A DNA stretch of 64,000 bases. Source: Blastococcus sp. TF02-09 (GTDB taxonomy: Bacteria > Actinomycetota > Actinomycetes > Mycobacteriales > Geodermatophilaceae). Location: assembly GCF_003319105.1 (NCBI RefSeq), contig NZ_QOHH01000004.1, forward strand, positions 1-64,000. Reading direction: 5' to 3'. The notes below the pieces were generated by a model. It was not told the origin of the DNA, ran no database searches, and worked only from the letters and a program-made list of their open reading frames with translations. The translations under genes were made by a program, and so were the position numbers. Shown one piece after another: positions 9,101 to 17,024 of this stretch; the stretch's first letter is position 1; each line of letters starts with the position of its first letter.

Positions 9101-9852
9101 ACCTGGCCGCCGAGTCCGAGGGCCGGCTGGTCACCTTCGCCGACACCCAGGCCCGGCCCACGCCGGTGATCACCTCGCCGGAGTGGTCGGGCAGCGAGCA
9201 CGGCGGACGGCGGTACTCGCCGTTCACCATCAACGTGGAGCGGCTCAAGCCCTGGCACACCCTCACCGGGCGGATGCACTTCTTCCTCGACCACGACTGG
9301 ATGACCGAGGCGGGGGAGAGCCTCCCGGTGTTCCGGCCACCGATGGACATGCACACGCTGTTCGGGGAACCGCAGCTCGGCGACACCGGCGAGCTGGGGA
9401 TCACGGTCCGGTACCTGACGCCGCACAACAAGTGGTCGATCCACTCGGAGTACCAGGACAACCTGTTCATGCTGTCGCTGTCCCGGGGCGGCCCGCTGGT
9501 CTGGATGAGCACCCAGGACGCCGCGAAGATCGGCGTCCGCGACAACGACTGGATCGAGGCGGTCAACCGCAACGGCGTTGTCGTCGCCCGCGCGATCGTC
9601 AGCTCGCGCATGCCCGAGGGCACCGTCTACATGCACCACGCGCAGGACCGGCTCATCGACGTCCCGCTGTCGGAGACCTCGGGCAAGCGGGGCGGCATCC
9701 ACAACTCGCTGACCCGGCTGTTCCTCAAGCCCACCCACCTGATCGGTGGCTACGCGCAGCTCTCCTTCGCCTTCAACTACCTCGGCCCCACCGGCAACCA
9801 GCGCGACGAGGTCACCGTGATCCGCCGTCGCACCCAGGAGGTGACCTACTGA
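6136..9852 (+). CDS. narG: Respiratory nitrate reductase alpha subunit NarG
   Basis: The product has 1238 residues, as expected for membrane-bound NarG. The FS0 cluster ligands are H68, C72, C76 and C111 (HGVNCTGSCSW, then RGCPRG). The molybdenum ligand aspartate is D237 in SFYDWYADLP, equivalent to D222 of E. coli NarG. The GTG start has AGGAG seven bases upstream. It reduces nitrate to nitrite at bis-MGD molybdenum, taking electrons from NarH. No twin-arginine leader is seen, so the active site is expected to face the cytoplasm. It is the first gene of narGHJI-narK, overlapping narH by one base (TGATG). Confidence 0.97.
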   Translation: MTTTRRPGTGSAGGFDSGLSEALVGTSRFFRKGEVSPDLRALYQIGGRDADSFYRDRWSHDKVVRSTHGVNCTGSCSWKVYVKDGIITWEAQQTDYPSTGPDRPEYEPRGCPRGAAFSWYTYSPTRVRYPYVRGSLLQMYREARTRLGDPVLAWAEIVSDPEKARVYKSQRGKGGLVRATWDEATEMIAAAHVHTIKEYGPDRIAGFSPIPAMSMVSHAAGARFMSLIGAPMLSFYDWYADLPVASPQVFGDQTDVPESGDWWDAAYLVLWGSNVPVTRTPDAHWMTEARYRGQKVVVMSPDYSDATKFADDWLAPHPGTDGALAMAMGHVVLSEFFVDRQVPRFTEYVKRYTDLPFLLTLTPRGDTPEAGYVPGKFLTAADLGDLEEGAEFKTVLVDAGTDRPTVPNGTLGDRFTDSGKGRWNLDLGDVDPLLSLYREGAEVAPVDLARFDTPRGEGAVMRRGVPVRRLGKHMVTTVYDLLLAQFGVGRPGLPGEWPAGLDDPSQPYTPAWQEQFTGVSAAAAARIGREFAQNAEDSGGRSMIIMGAGTNHWFHSDTIYRAFLTLTTLTGCQGVNGGGWAHYVGQEKCRPVTGWMTLASALDWARPPRQMIQTAYWYLHTDQWRYDRTTLDGFASALGEGRFAGRTPADVLAQSARMGWMPSYPTFDRNPLDLADEAAAAGKEPGQFVVDELRAGRLRFAGEDPDAPENFPRVLTVWRANLLGSSAKGNEYFLHHLLGTDSSLRADEAPPGARPRDVVWRDEAPTGKLDLLLALDFRMTSTTVFSDITLPAATWYEKHDLNTTDMHPYVHSFNPAIAPPWETRTDFDAFGSIARAFSRLAARHLGVRRDLQAVPLLHDTPDETANPRGVVRDWAAGECEPVPGKTMPKFVVHERDYGAVAQKWAALGPLVEKLGLQVKGVTTKPDKEADYLRHKNGVVRDGVAAGQPALARDVHWCEAILALSGTTNGRLATQGFRFSEERTGTRLADLAAESEGRLVTFADTQARPTPVITSPEWSGSEHGGRRYSPFTINVERLKPWHTLTGRMHFFLDHDWMTEAGESLPVFRPPMDMHTLFGEPQLGDTGELGITVRYLTPHNKWSIHSEYQDNLFMLSLSRGGPLVWMSTQDAAKIGVRDNDWIEAVNRNGVVVARAIVSSRMPEGTVYMHHAQDRLIDVPLSETSGKRGGIHNSLTRLFLKPTHLIGGYAQLSFAFNYLGPTGNQRDEVTVIRRRTQEVTY

Positions 9853-11582
9853 TGCGCGTCATGGCCCAGATGGGCATGGTGATGAACCTCGACAAGTGCA
9901 TCGGGTGCCACACCTGCTCCGTCACCTGCAAGCAGGCGTGGACCAATCGCAGCGGCGTCGAGTACGTCTGGTTCAACAACGTCGAGACGCGTCCCGGTCA
10001 GGGCTACCCGCGCACCTACGAGGACCAGGAGAAGTGGAAGGGCGGCTGGGAGGTCGGCCGGGGCGGCCGGCTGCGGCTGCGCACCGGCAGCCGGCTCAAG
10101 CGGCTGCTGACGATCTTCTCCAACCCGGTGCAGCCCTCGATCGCCGACTACTACGAGCCCTGGACCTACGACTACGACACGCTGCTCAACGCCCCGGTCC
10201 AGGAGCACACACCGGTCGCCCAGCCCCGCTCGCTGCTGACCGACAAGCCCATGAAGGTCGAGTGGAGCGCCAACTGGGACGACAACCTCGGTGGCGCGCC
10301 CGAGCTGACCGCGGACGACCCGGTGCTGAAGAAGGTCTCGGCGCAGGTCAAGCAGCAGTTCGAGCAGACCTACATGTTCTACCTGCCGCGCATCTGCGAG
10401 CACTGCATCAACCCGTCGTGCGCGGCGTCCTGCCCGTCGGGGGCGATCTACAAGCGGGCCGAGGACGGCATCGTGCTGGTCGACCAGGACCGCTGCCGGG
10501 GTTGGCGGATGTGCATGACCGGCTGCCCGTACAAGAAGATCTACTACAACCACCGCACCGGCAAGGCGGAGAAGTGCACCTTCTGCTTCCCGCGGGTCGA
10601 GGTGGGCATCCCGACCGTCTGCTCGGAGACCTGCGTCGGCCGGCTGCGGTACATCGGCATCGTCCTGTACGACGCCGACCGGGTGCTCGAGGCGGCCTCG
10701 ACGCCGGACGACCAGGACCTGTACGAGGCGCAGCGGTCGATTCTCCTCGACCCGAACGACCCTGAGGTGATCCGGGCGGCGACGGCCGCCGGTATCCGGC
10801 GCGACTGGATCGACGCCGCCCAGCGCTCGCCGATCTACGCGCTGATCAACCGCTACGAGGTAGCACTCCCGCTGCACCCGGAGTACCGCACCATGCCGAT
10901 GGTCTGGTACATCCCGCCGCTGTCGCCGGTGGTCGACGCGCTGACCGAGACCGGCCACGACGGCGAGGACGCCGGCAACATCTTCGGCGCCATCGAGGCG
11001 CTGCGGATCCCGGTCGAGTACCTGGCCGGGCTGTTCACCGCCGGCGACACCGCCCGCGTGACGGGGGTGCTGCGCAAGCTCGGGGCGATGCGCTCGTACC
11101 TGCGCGACCTCAACCTCGGCCGGCCCGCCGACGAGTCGATCGCCACGGCGGTCGGCATGACCGGGCGCGACCTGCAGGATCTGCACCGGCTGCTGGCGAT
11201 CGCGAAGTACGACGAGCGCTACGTCATCCCTCCGGCGCACGCCGAGCAGGGGCCGGAGCAGGAGGAGCTCGACGTCGGTTGCTCGCTGGACTACGACGAG
11301 GGCCCCGGCATGGGCGGGTGGGGCCCGTTCGGCGAGACCTCCGGCGGGGTCACCCCGATCGCGGTGGAGAACTTTCACATGCTCGCCGGCCGGCAGCTCA
11401 GCGACACCCCGGCCGCGCCGCCGACCAAGGACGAACGCGTGAACCTGCTGAACTGGGACGGCAAGGGCGCTCCGGAGGGCATGTTCCCGCCGCGTCCCGA
11501 GGACTCCGCGGCGCTGCACGGCCGCCCGGACGGCGGCGGCGAGCCCCCGGACTCGCCCGCGGTCACGGACCCCAAGCCATGA
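9852..11582 (+). CDS. narH: Respiratory nitrate reductase beta subunit NarH
   Basis: The product has 576 residues. It carries four cysteine groups for Fe-S clusters: CIGCHTCSVTCK at residues 16-26, CEHCINPSCAASCP, CRGWRMCMTGCPYKK, and CTFCF plus CSETCVGR. The Trp in CRGWRMC is the usual sign that one cluster is [3Fe-4S]. It relays electrons from the haems of NarI to NarG. The ATG overlaps the narG stop by one base, and the stop overlaps the narJ start (ATGA). The C-terminal 60 residues are Pro/Gly-rich. Confidence 0.97.
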   Translation: MRVMAQMGMVMNLDKCIGCHTCSVTCKQAWTNRSGVEYVWFNNVETRPGQGYPRTYEDQEKWKGGWEVGRGGRLRLRTGSRLKRLLTIFSNPVQPSIADYYEPWTYDYDTLLNAPVQEHTPVAQPRSLLTDKPMKVEWSANWDDNLGGAPELTADDPVLKKVSAQVKQQFEQTYMFYLPRICEHCINPSCAASCPSGAIYKRAEDGIVLVDQDRCRGWRMCMTGCPYKKIYYNHRTGKAEKCTFCFPRVEVGIPTVCSETCVGRLRYIGIVLYDADRVLEAASTPDDQDLYEAQRSILLDPNDPEVIRAATAAGIRRDWIDAAQRSPIYALINRYEVALPLHPEYRTMPMVWYIPPLSPVVDALTETGHDGEDAGNIFGAIEALRIPVEYLAGLFTAGDTARVTGVLRKLGAMRSYLRDLNLGRPADESIATAVGMTGRDLQDLHRLLAIAKYDERYVIPPAHAEQGPEQEELDVGCSLDYDEGPGMGGWGPFGETSGGVTPIAVENFHMLAGRQLSDTPAAPPTKDERVNLLNWDGKGAPEGMFPPRPEDSAALHGRPDGGGEPPDSPAVTDPKP

Positions 11583-12268
11583 GGCTGCGCCGCTCCGAGA
11601 CCCTCACTCCGGCCGAGTCGGCGACTGCACGGCAGGCGGCCTCGCTGCTGCTGGGCTACCCCGACGAGGAACTGGTCGCCCGGCTCCCGCTGCTGCGCGC
11701 CGCCGTCGCCCCGCTGCCGGCCGCCCTGGCCGGGCCGCTCGGTCACGTGCTCGATCACGTCGAGACGACGCCGCAGGCGCGGCTGCAGGCCGACTACGTG
11801 GAGACCTTCGACCTGCGCCGGCGCTGCTGCCTCTACCTGACCTACTACGTCTACGGCGACACGCGGAAGCGCGGCATGGCACTGCTGCAGATCAAGCACC
11901 TCTACACCCGCGCCGGGCTGACCCTGGACGAGGGCGAGCTGCCCGATCACCTGGCCGTCGTGCTCGAGTTCGCCGCGACCGGGGACGTCCGCCGCGGGGA
12001 GCGGTTGCTCACCGAGTACCGCGCCGGCGTGGAGCTGATCCGGCTGGCGCTCGAGGAGCGCTCCTCGCCGTACGCCGACGTCCTGCGGGCGGTCTGCGCC
12101 ACCCTGCCGCCGGTCGAGGCCGGCGACCGCGAGGCGGTGCTGCGGCTGGCCCGCGAGGGCCCCCCGACCGAGGACGTCGGCCTGGACCCCTACGGCGCCA
12201 CGCCCTTCGCCCCGCCCGAGTACATCCCCCAACCCGGTCCGACCGCGCCGATGGGAGCCCGCGGATGA
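11579..12268 (+). CDS. narJ: Nitrate reductase assembly chaperone NarJ
   Basis: The product has 229 residues from an ATG that overlaps the narH stop (ATGA). It contains the family signature YVETFDLRRRCCLYLTYY, then GDTRKRGMALL. NarJ holds apo-NarG during molybdenum cofactor insertion and is not part of the final enzyme. The open frame extends 300 bases further upstream inside narH, but that part is antecedent frame noise. The long C-terminal tail is Pro-rich. It overlaps narI by four bases. Confidence 0.93.
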   Translation: MRLRRSETLTPAESATARQAASLLLGYPDEELVARLPLLRAAVAPLPAALAGPLGHVLDHVETTPQARLQADYVETFDLRRRCCLYLTYYVYGDTRKRGMALLQIKHLYTRAGLTLDEGELPDHLAVVLEFAATGDVRRGERLLTEYRAGVELIRLALEERSSPYADVLRAVCATLPPVEAGDREAVLRLAREGPPTEDVGLDPYGATPFAPPEYIPQPGPTAPMGARG

Positions 12269-13011
12269 GCGCCACCGACGTCCTGCTCTGGGTGATCCTC
12301 CCGTACGTGAGCCTGGCGATCTTCGTCATCGGGCACTACTGGAGGTACCGCTACGACAAGTTCGGCTGGACCACCCGCTCCACCGAGCTCTACGAGCAGC
12401 GGTTGCTGCGGTGGGGCAGCCCGCTGTTCCACTTCGGGATCCTGTTCGTGCTGCTGGGCCACATCGCCGGGCTCGGCATCCCCAAGTCGTGGACCGAGGC
12501 CGTGGGCATCTCCGAGACCGGCTACCACGCCCTGGCCGTCATCACGGGCGCCATCGCCGGGTTCTGCACCCTCGCCGGGCTGGCGATCCTCATCTACCGG
12601 CGGCGCACGGTCGGCCCGGTGTTCTCGGCGACCACGAAGAACGACAAGTTCATGTACGTCGTCCTCACCGCCACGATCCTGCTCGGGCTCAGCAACACGG
12701 TGCTGGGCGTGCTCGGGCACGAGGGGGCCGACTACCGCGACACGGTCTCGCCGTGGTTCCGCAGCATCTTCTACTTCCGGCCCCAGCCGGAGCTGATGGC
12801 CGAGGCCGGGCTCGGCTTCCAGCTGCACGCCCTGTCGGCGCTGCTGCTGTTCGCGATCTGGCCCTTCACCCGCCTCGTGCACGTCTTCAGCGCACCGCTG
12901 GGCTACTTCACCAGGCCCTACATCGTCTACCGCAGCCGGAGCGCACAGCTGGGCAACCGACGAGCGCCACGCGGCTGGGAGCAGGAACGCGTCGGAGGGG
13001 GTCGGCGATGA
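12265..13011 (+). CDS. narI: Nitrate reductase gamma subunit NarI (cytochrome b)
   Basis: The product has 248 residues with five predicted membrane helices. The four haem histidines are H56, H66, H188 and H206, essentially at E. coli NarI positions (56, 66, 187, 205). It anchors NarGH in the membrane and oxidises menaquinol. The start overlaps narJ (ATGA) and the stop overlaps narK (ATGA), so the operon is tightly coupled. Confidence 0.96.
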   Translation: MSATDVLLWVILPYVSLAIFVIGHYWRYRYDKFGWTTRSTELYEQRLLRWGSPLFHFGILFVLLGHIAGLGIPKSWTEAVGISETGYHALAVITGAIAGFCTLAGLAILIYRRRTVGPVFSATTKNDKFMYVVLTATILLGLSNTVLGVLGHEGADYRDTVSPWFRSIFYFRPQPELMAEAGLGFQLHALSALLLFAIWPFTRLVHVFSAPLGYFTRPYIVYRSRSAQLGNRRAPRGWEQERVGGGRR

Positions 13012-14243
13012 GCGCCACACGAGGAGCAGGGACGACGGCGACCCCACCGGCGGAGGCGGTCCCGCGGCAGGCGTGGACCATGCTCGCCGTCGCGACGCTC
13101 GGCTTCGCCGTCAACTTCTGGGCGTGGGCGCTGATCAGCCCGCTGGGCGCCTTCTACACCGAGGCGCTGTCGCTGAGCGCCCTCCAGAAGTCGCTGCTGG
13201 TCGCCGTCCCGGTGATCGTCGGCTCGCTGGGCCGCATCCCGGTCGGCGCCCTCACCGACCGGTTCGGGGCGCGGACGATGTTCCCGATCGTGAGCGCGCT
13301 GACCATCGTGCCGGTGCTCTTCATCGGCTACGTGGCCAGTGACTCCTACGCGATGATGCTGCTCGGCGGCTTCGTCCTCGGGCTCGGGGGCACCACGTTC
13401 GCCATCGGCGTGCCGCTGGTCAACGCGTGGTTCCCGCCGGCCAGGCGCGGCACGGCCCTGGGCGTCTTCGGCGCCGGCATGGGGGGTACCGCCATCTCGG
13501 CGTTCACCACCGTCCAGCTCAAGGACGCCTTCAGCCTGGAGTTCCCGTTCACGCTGGTCGCGGTGCTGCTCGCCGGCTACGCCGTGCTGGCCTACGTCGT
13601 GCTGCGCGACGCCCCCGGCCGGACGCCGGCCACCGGCAGCCTGCTCCGGCGGACGTGGGACACCTTCCGGATCCCGGTGACGCTGCAGCTGTCGTTCCTC
13701 TACGCGGTCGGGTTCGGCGGCTTCGTCGCCTTCAGCGTGTACCTGCCCACCTACCTGCGCGACGCCTTCGCGCTCGAACCCGGGGACGCCGCGGTGCGCA
13801 CGGCCGGGTTCGTCGTCCTCGCGGTCATCATGCGGCCCATCGGTGGCGCGCTGTCTGACCGGTTCCACCCGGTGCCGGTGCTGGTCGTCTGCTTCGCCGT
13901 GGTGGCGGTATGCGCGGCGGTGTCCGCGCTCGAGCGCCCGCTGGAGCCGGTCGGCACGATCGCCTTCCTGGGCATGGCCGCGGCGCTCGGAGCCTCCTCC
14001 GGAGCGGTCTTCGCGCTCGTGGCGATCGCCGCACCGGCCGGCAAGGTGGGTGCGGTGACCGGCATCGTGGGGGCCGCCGGTGGGCTGGGCGGCTTCGCCC
14101 CACCGCTGGTGATGGGTGCCATCTACGGCTGGACCGGCAACTACCGCCCAGGCCTGTGGCTCTTGTCGGCGACCGCGCTGGTCGCCGCCGCCTACACCGC
14201 CTGGGGCATGCGCGACGGCGGCCGAACCGGTTCCGCGGCCTGA
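13008..14243 (+). CDS. narK: Nitrate/nitrite transporter, MFS family
   Basis: The product has 411 residues with about 12 membrane helices. The nitrate-porter motifs are GGTTFAIGVPLVNAWFPP and its C-half counterpart GAAGGLGGFAPPLVMG. The ATG at 13008 has GGAGGGGG upstream and overlaps the narI stop. It probably imports nitrate or exports nitrite for NarGHI. Placement directly after narI supports anaerobic nitrate respiration. A GTG/ATG start further upstream lies inside narI and is not used. Confidence 0.93.
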   Translation: MSATRGAGTTATPPAEAVPRQAWTMLAVATLGFAVNFWAWALISPLGAFYTEALSLSALQKSLLVAVPVIVGSLGRIPVGALTDRFGARTMFPIVSALTIVPVLFIGYVASDSYAMMLLGGFVLGLGGTTFAIGVPLVNAWFPPARRGTALGVFGAGMGGTAISAFTTVQLKDAFSLEFPFTLVAVLLAGYAVLAYVVLRDAPGRTPATGSLLRRTWDTFRIPVTLQLSFLYAVGFGGFVAFSVYLPTYLRDAFALEPGDAAVRTAGFVVLAVIMRPIGGALSDRFHPVPVLVVCFAVVAVCAAVSALERPLEPVGTIAFLGMAAALGASSGAVFALVAIAAPAGKVGAVTGIVGAAGGLGGFAPPLVMGAIYGWTGNYRPGLWLLSATALVAAAYTAWGMRDGGRTGSAA

Positions 14244-14250
14244 CCCGCGG

Positions 14251-14312
14251 TCACGAGGTGACGACGAGCACCTTGCCGACGGCGCCGTCCTGCGCCGCCT
14301 GGTGCGCGGCAA
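14251..14312 (-). pseudogene. C-terminal fragment of a quinone-oxidoreductase-like gene
   Basis: On the minus strand this encodes AAHQAAQDGAVGKVLVVTS and a stop. That is nearly the same as the C-terminus of the intact oxidoreductase gene at 14.87-15.88 kb (AAHQAVQDGAVGKVLVDVTA). The DNA is also closely similar over about 60 bases. Homology stops abruptly, with no upstream domain in frame. It is best read as the remnant of a second copy or a partial duplication. Confidence 0.75.
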
Positions 14313-14350
14313 CACCATCCGCAGCGGCATCACGCTGACACGCCATCCTG

Positions 14351-14397
14351 AGCCAGGTGCGCGGATGCTCATCGCCCGCGACCTCGGGGTGGGCTGA
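14351..14397 (+). pseudogene. C-terminal fragment of an acyl-CoA dehydrogenase gene
   Basis: The last codons read RMLIARDLGVG then stop, identical to the C-terminus of the acyl-CoA dehydrogenase ending at 3359. The DNA agrees from AGC-CAGGTGC to the stop with few differences, including one missing base that shifts the upstream frame. No other dehydrogenase sequence precedes it. It lies tail to tail with the oxidoreductase fragment, marking a recombination scar after narK. Confidence 0.7.
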
Positions 14398-14408
14398 GCC
14401 TCCGCGGT

Positions 14409-14792
14409 TCAGTCGGGCCAGCCGCCGTAGGGGACGGTGAGGATCTCCAGGCGGTGCCCGTCGGGGTCGTCCCAGTAGAGGCCGCGGCCGCCGTCGTCGG
14501 TGTTGATCCGGCCCTCCTCCCGGTGGAAGGGGTCGGCCCAGTAGGGCAGACCGCGCGCGGTGATCCGGGCGTGGATCTCGTCGAACTCGGTCTCGGAGAC
14601 CAGGAACGCGTAGTGCTGCGGGTGCGGGGCGCCGTCCTCGGCGTAGTCCAGGGACACCCCGTTGCCGAGCTGGACCACGGCGAACGGCCCGAAGGTGGAC
14701 GGCGGTTCGAGGGCCAGCAGGTCGGTCAGGAACTGCGCGGAGGCGTGCCGGTCGCGGGCGTGGACGATCGTGTGGTTCAGCGAGACGCTCAT
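14409..14792 (-). CDS. VOC (glyoxalase-fold) family protein
   Basis: The product has 127 residues with the paired beta-alpha-beta-beta-beta units of the vicinal-oxygen-chelate fold. It starts SLNHTIVHARDRHASAQFL and ends DPDGHRLEILT. Candidate metal ligands are H7 or H8, H60 (QHYAFLV) and the C-terminal glutamate. It lies 76 bases downstream of the quinone oxidoreductase gene on the same strand. The substrate is unknown; glyoxalase, dioxygenase or antibiotic-binding roles are all possible in this family. Confidence 0.85.
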   Translation of the reverse strand: MSVSLNHTIVHARDRHASAQFLTDLLALEPPSTFGPFAVVQLGNGVSLDYAEDGAPHPQHYAFLVSETEFDEIHARITARGLPYWADPFHREEGRINTDDGGRGLYWDDPDGHRLEILTVPYGGWPD

Positions 14793-14868
14793 GGCACACC
14801 TCCGCGGGCGGTGCGGTCACCGTGACCGCACCGTGGGCCCGCGGTCAACGCCCGCGTGCGCGGTGCGC

Positions 14869-15882
14869 TCAGGCGGTGACGTCGACCAGCACCTTGCCGA
14901 CGGCGCCGTCCTGCACAGCCTGGTGCGCGGCGGCCGCCTCCGCGAGCGGGAAGACGTGCAGCGGCAGGCCGGCGTCCTCACCGACCCGGATCGCGCCGTC
15001 GGCGACCGCGGTGGCGACGTCCTCGATGCCGAGCACCTTCGCCCGCTCCGGCTCGGTGTAGACGAGCACGAACTGCCAGCGGGCGTTCGGGCCCATCTGC
15101 GCGCGCACCGGCACGGTCACCTCCGCGCCGCCGTCGTCGGCGTACATGGCGACGGCGCCGTGCATGCCGATCACCTGCGCGTCGGTGGCGGCGTTGACCG
15201 CAGCGGAGACCTCGACGATCGCGTCCACACCCTTGGGCTCGATCTTCCGCACCTCGGCGACGACGTCCTCGGCCCTGTAGTTCACGACGTGGTCGGCGCC
15301 CGCCGCCGCCGCGAGCTGCGCCTTGCGCGGGCTGCTGACCGTGGCGATGACGGTCGCGTCGGACCACCGGGCGAGCTGGATGGCGGCGTTGCCGACCGCT
15401 CCGGCCCCGCCCTGCACGAGGACGGTGTGGCCGGTCAGGGTGCCGGGGCCGAGCCGGTCGGGCAGCGACTCGGCGACGGTCAGGCAGCGGTGCGCGGTGA
15501 GGAACGGGATGCCGAGTGCGGCCCCCAGCTCGAAGGACGGGTCCTCCCCGAGCAGCACGACGTGCCGCGCAGGGACGACGGTGTGCTCGGCGGCGGTACC
15601 CCAGCGGCGCTGCCAGGCGGCCTCCCAGATCCACACCCGCTGGCCGGTCATCGCCGGGTCCACGCCCTGGCCGACCGCCTCGACCGTGCCCGCGCCGTCC
15701 TGGTTCGGCACCTGGCCCTCGGGGCCCGGCTGGGCGGTGCTGCGGCTCTTCCAGTCCGTCGGGTTCACGCCGGAGAACGCGACCCGCACGCGGACCTCAC
15801 CCGGACCGGGGTCGGGCACGGGGAGGTCGAGGAGTTCGAGGACGTCGGGTCCGCCGCTCCGGCGGTAGGAGATGGCGCGCAC
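14869..15882 (-). CDS. Zinc-less NADPH:quinone oxidoreductase (MDR superfamily)
   Basis: The product has 337 residues from a GTG start. It has an N-terminal GroES-like domain (MRAISYRRSGGPDVLELLDL) and a Rossmann domain with VLVQGGAGAVGNAAIQLARW. The conserved catalytic-zinc cysteine and the four-cysteine structural lobe are absent, which places it with the quinone oxidoreductase / crotonyl reductase branch. It reduces a quinone or enone with NADPH. It heads a likely two-gene unit with the VOC protein. A degraded copy of its C-terminus lies at 14.25 kb. Confidence 0.88.
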   Translation of the reverse strand: MRAISYRRSGGPDVLELLDLPVPDPGPGEVRVRVAFSGVNPTDWKSRSTAQPGPEGQVPNQDGAGTVEAVGQGVDPAMTGQRVWIWEAAWQRRWGTAAEHTVVPARHVVLLGEDPSFELGAALGIPFLTAHRCLTVAESLPDRLGPGTLTGHTVLVQGGAGAVGNAAIQLARWSDATVIATVSSPRKAQLAAAAGADHVVNYRAEDVVAEVRKIEPKGVDAIVEVSAAVNAATDAQVIGMHGAVAMYADDGGAEVTVPVRAQMGPNARWQFVLVYTEPERAKVLGIEDVATAVADGAIRVGEDAGLPLHVFPLAEAAAAHQAVQDGAVGKVLVDVTA

Positions 15883-15910
15883 GGTGCACCCCTACCCTCC
15901 CGGCGCACCC

Positions 15911-16243
15911 TCACTCGGCCGGGCGCGACCGCTCCCGCTGGGCGCGGCGCCAGTGCAGGACATGGATGCCGCCGGCCAGCAGCAGCGTCACGCACGCAGT
16001 CACGGTCTCCTTGATCTCGTAGCGCCGCTGCGCGTCGTTCGTCTGCTCCTCCGAGAGGTATCCCGACGCCTCGTCGAGGGGCGTGTACGCGGTCCACCCG
16101 AAGTCGGCCGTGGCGTCCGGGTAGGCGATGCCGATCGCGCTCTGCACCAGCTGGACGGCGGCGAAGAGGCCGACCAGCAGCGCGACCAGGCAGACGAGGT
16201 AGAGGTAGACGTTGCGCGGGGTCATGCGGTCCTGCACGGGCAC
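15911..16243 (-). CDS. Small membrane protein with two helices (DUF5671-like)
   Basis: The product has 110 residues from the GTG at 16243, chosen because GAGGAG stands five bases upstream. Transmembrane helices span about residues 11-33 (VYLYLVCLVALLVGLFAAVQ) and 80-98. A hydrophilic segment between them contains YLSEEQTNDAQRRYEIKE. The arrangement resembles DUF5671-type proteins of unknown function. It is transcribed toward the quinone oxidoreductase with 28 bases between them, so it may be cotranscribed. Confidence 0.7.
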   Translation of the reverse strand: MPVQDRMTPRNVYLYLVCLVALLVGLFAAVQLVQSAIGIAYPDATADFGWTAYTPLDEASGYLSEEQTNDAQRRYEIKETVTACVTLLLAGGIHVLHWRRAQRERSRPAE

Positions 16244-16368
16244 GGGGGCTCCTCGGCCGGGCGCGGCGCAGCTGCCGCGCGGTCGGTCGATCCTGCCGTA
16301 CCAGCGGCCTGACCAGCGCGGAAGTAGCCGACGTGTACTGGACGTGTCCCCGTGGACGAGTCGCGAGG

Positions 16369-16785
16369 TCAGCTCGCGTAGCCGTCGGCCTCGGTCGGCC
16401 ACTCCAAGGGCGGCAGCCCGGCCAGAGCGGCCAGCCGGTCGACGGTGAGCTCGACCGACTCGTCGGCCGGCGGCGCACCCTCGGGCGAGGCGAGCAGGGG
16501 GCGGACCTCGGCCGGGTCGAGCTCGCTACCGGTCGCCTCCCGCGCCCAGGCGGCGAAGCCCTCGGCCTCCGCGTCGACGTCCACCGGCGGCGAGGCGTCG
16601 GGCTCCTCGAAGTAGATCCGCGGCTCGTAGCCGAGGAAGAACCGGCCGCCACTGGCGTCGGCCCGCCAGTGGTCGATGGTGGCGATCCGGCTGTCGTGCA
16701 CGTCGACCAGCAGGAAGGGCACCGCCGTCGGCCCGCCCCGGGTCCACCGCCCGTCGCTGAACGCGAACTTCCCGAAGAGACCCAC
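16369..16785 (-). CDS. Conserved hypothetical protein
   Basis: The product has 138 residues, is acidic, and has no signal peptide, membrane segment or recognised motif. The N-terminal half, around FAFSDGRWTRGGPTAVPFL and FLLVDVHDSRIATIDHW, looks like a beta-rich globular domain. The GTG start has no Shine-Dalgarno sequence. A TAGCCT box lies six bases upstream on the minus strand (16792-16797), suggesting a leaderless transcript. Function unknown. Confidence 0.65.
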   Translation of the reverse strand: MGLFGKFAFSDGRWTRGGPTAVPFLLVDVHDSRIATIDHWRADASGGRFFLGYEPRIYFEEPDASPPVDVDAEAEGFAAWAREATGSELDPAEVRPLLASPEGAPPADESVELTVDRLAALAGLPPLEWPTEADGYAS

Positions 16786-16811
16786 GGGCCGAGGCTAGCG
16801 ACGGCGCGGGG

Positions 16812-16971
16812 TCAGCCGGTCAGGCCGCCGGGCAGGTTGACCAGGATCGACTCCTGGCTGGAGCGGGCGATCACGACGACGGCCTCCTCGCCGTCGCGAG
16901 CGAAGACGAACACCGGGTGCCCGGAGACGACGTGGATCGCCGTCTCCGAGTCGCCGTGGCGGTGGTATCCC
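16812..16971 (-). pseudogene. Cupin-domain gene remnant
   Basis: The minus-strand frame ending at 16812 encodes GYHRHGDSETAIHVVSGHP, then VVVIARSSQESILVNLPG and a stop. The first part matches the first metal-binding motif of small cupins, and the end matches their usual C-terminus. The intervening region of the barrel (second motif) is missing, and no start or N-terminal domain can be found upstream. It is probably an internally deleted, inactive cupin gene. Confidence 0.5.
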
Positions 16972-17024
16972 CGGGGTCTGGCCGGTGCGCGGGGCCGCGG
17001 GCCACGTCGGGGCGGTGCCCGGGC

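Noticed and set aside
14116-14397. A short plus-strand open frame ending in RMLIARDLGVG
   Set aside because: The frame starts inside narK, and only the last codons match an acyl-CoA dehydrogenase end, so it is recorded as a fragment, not a gene.
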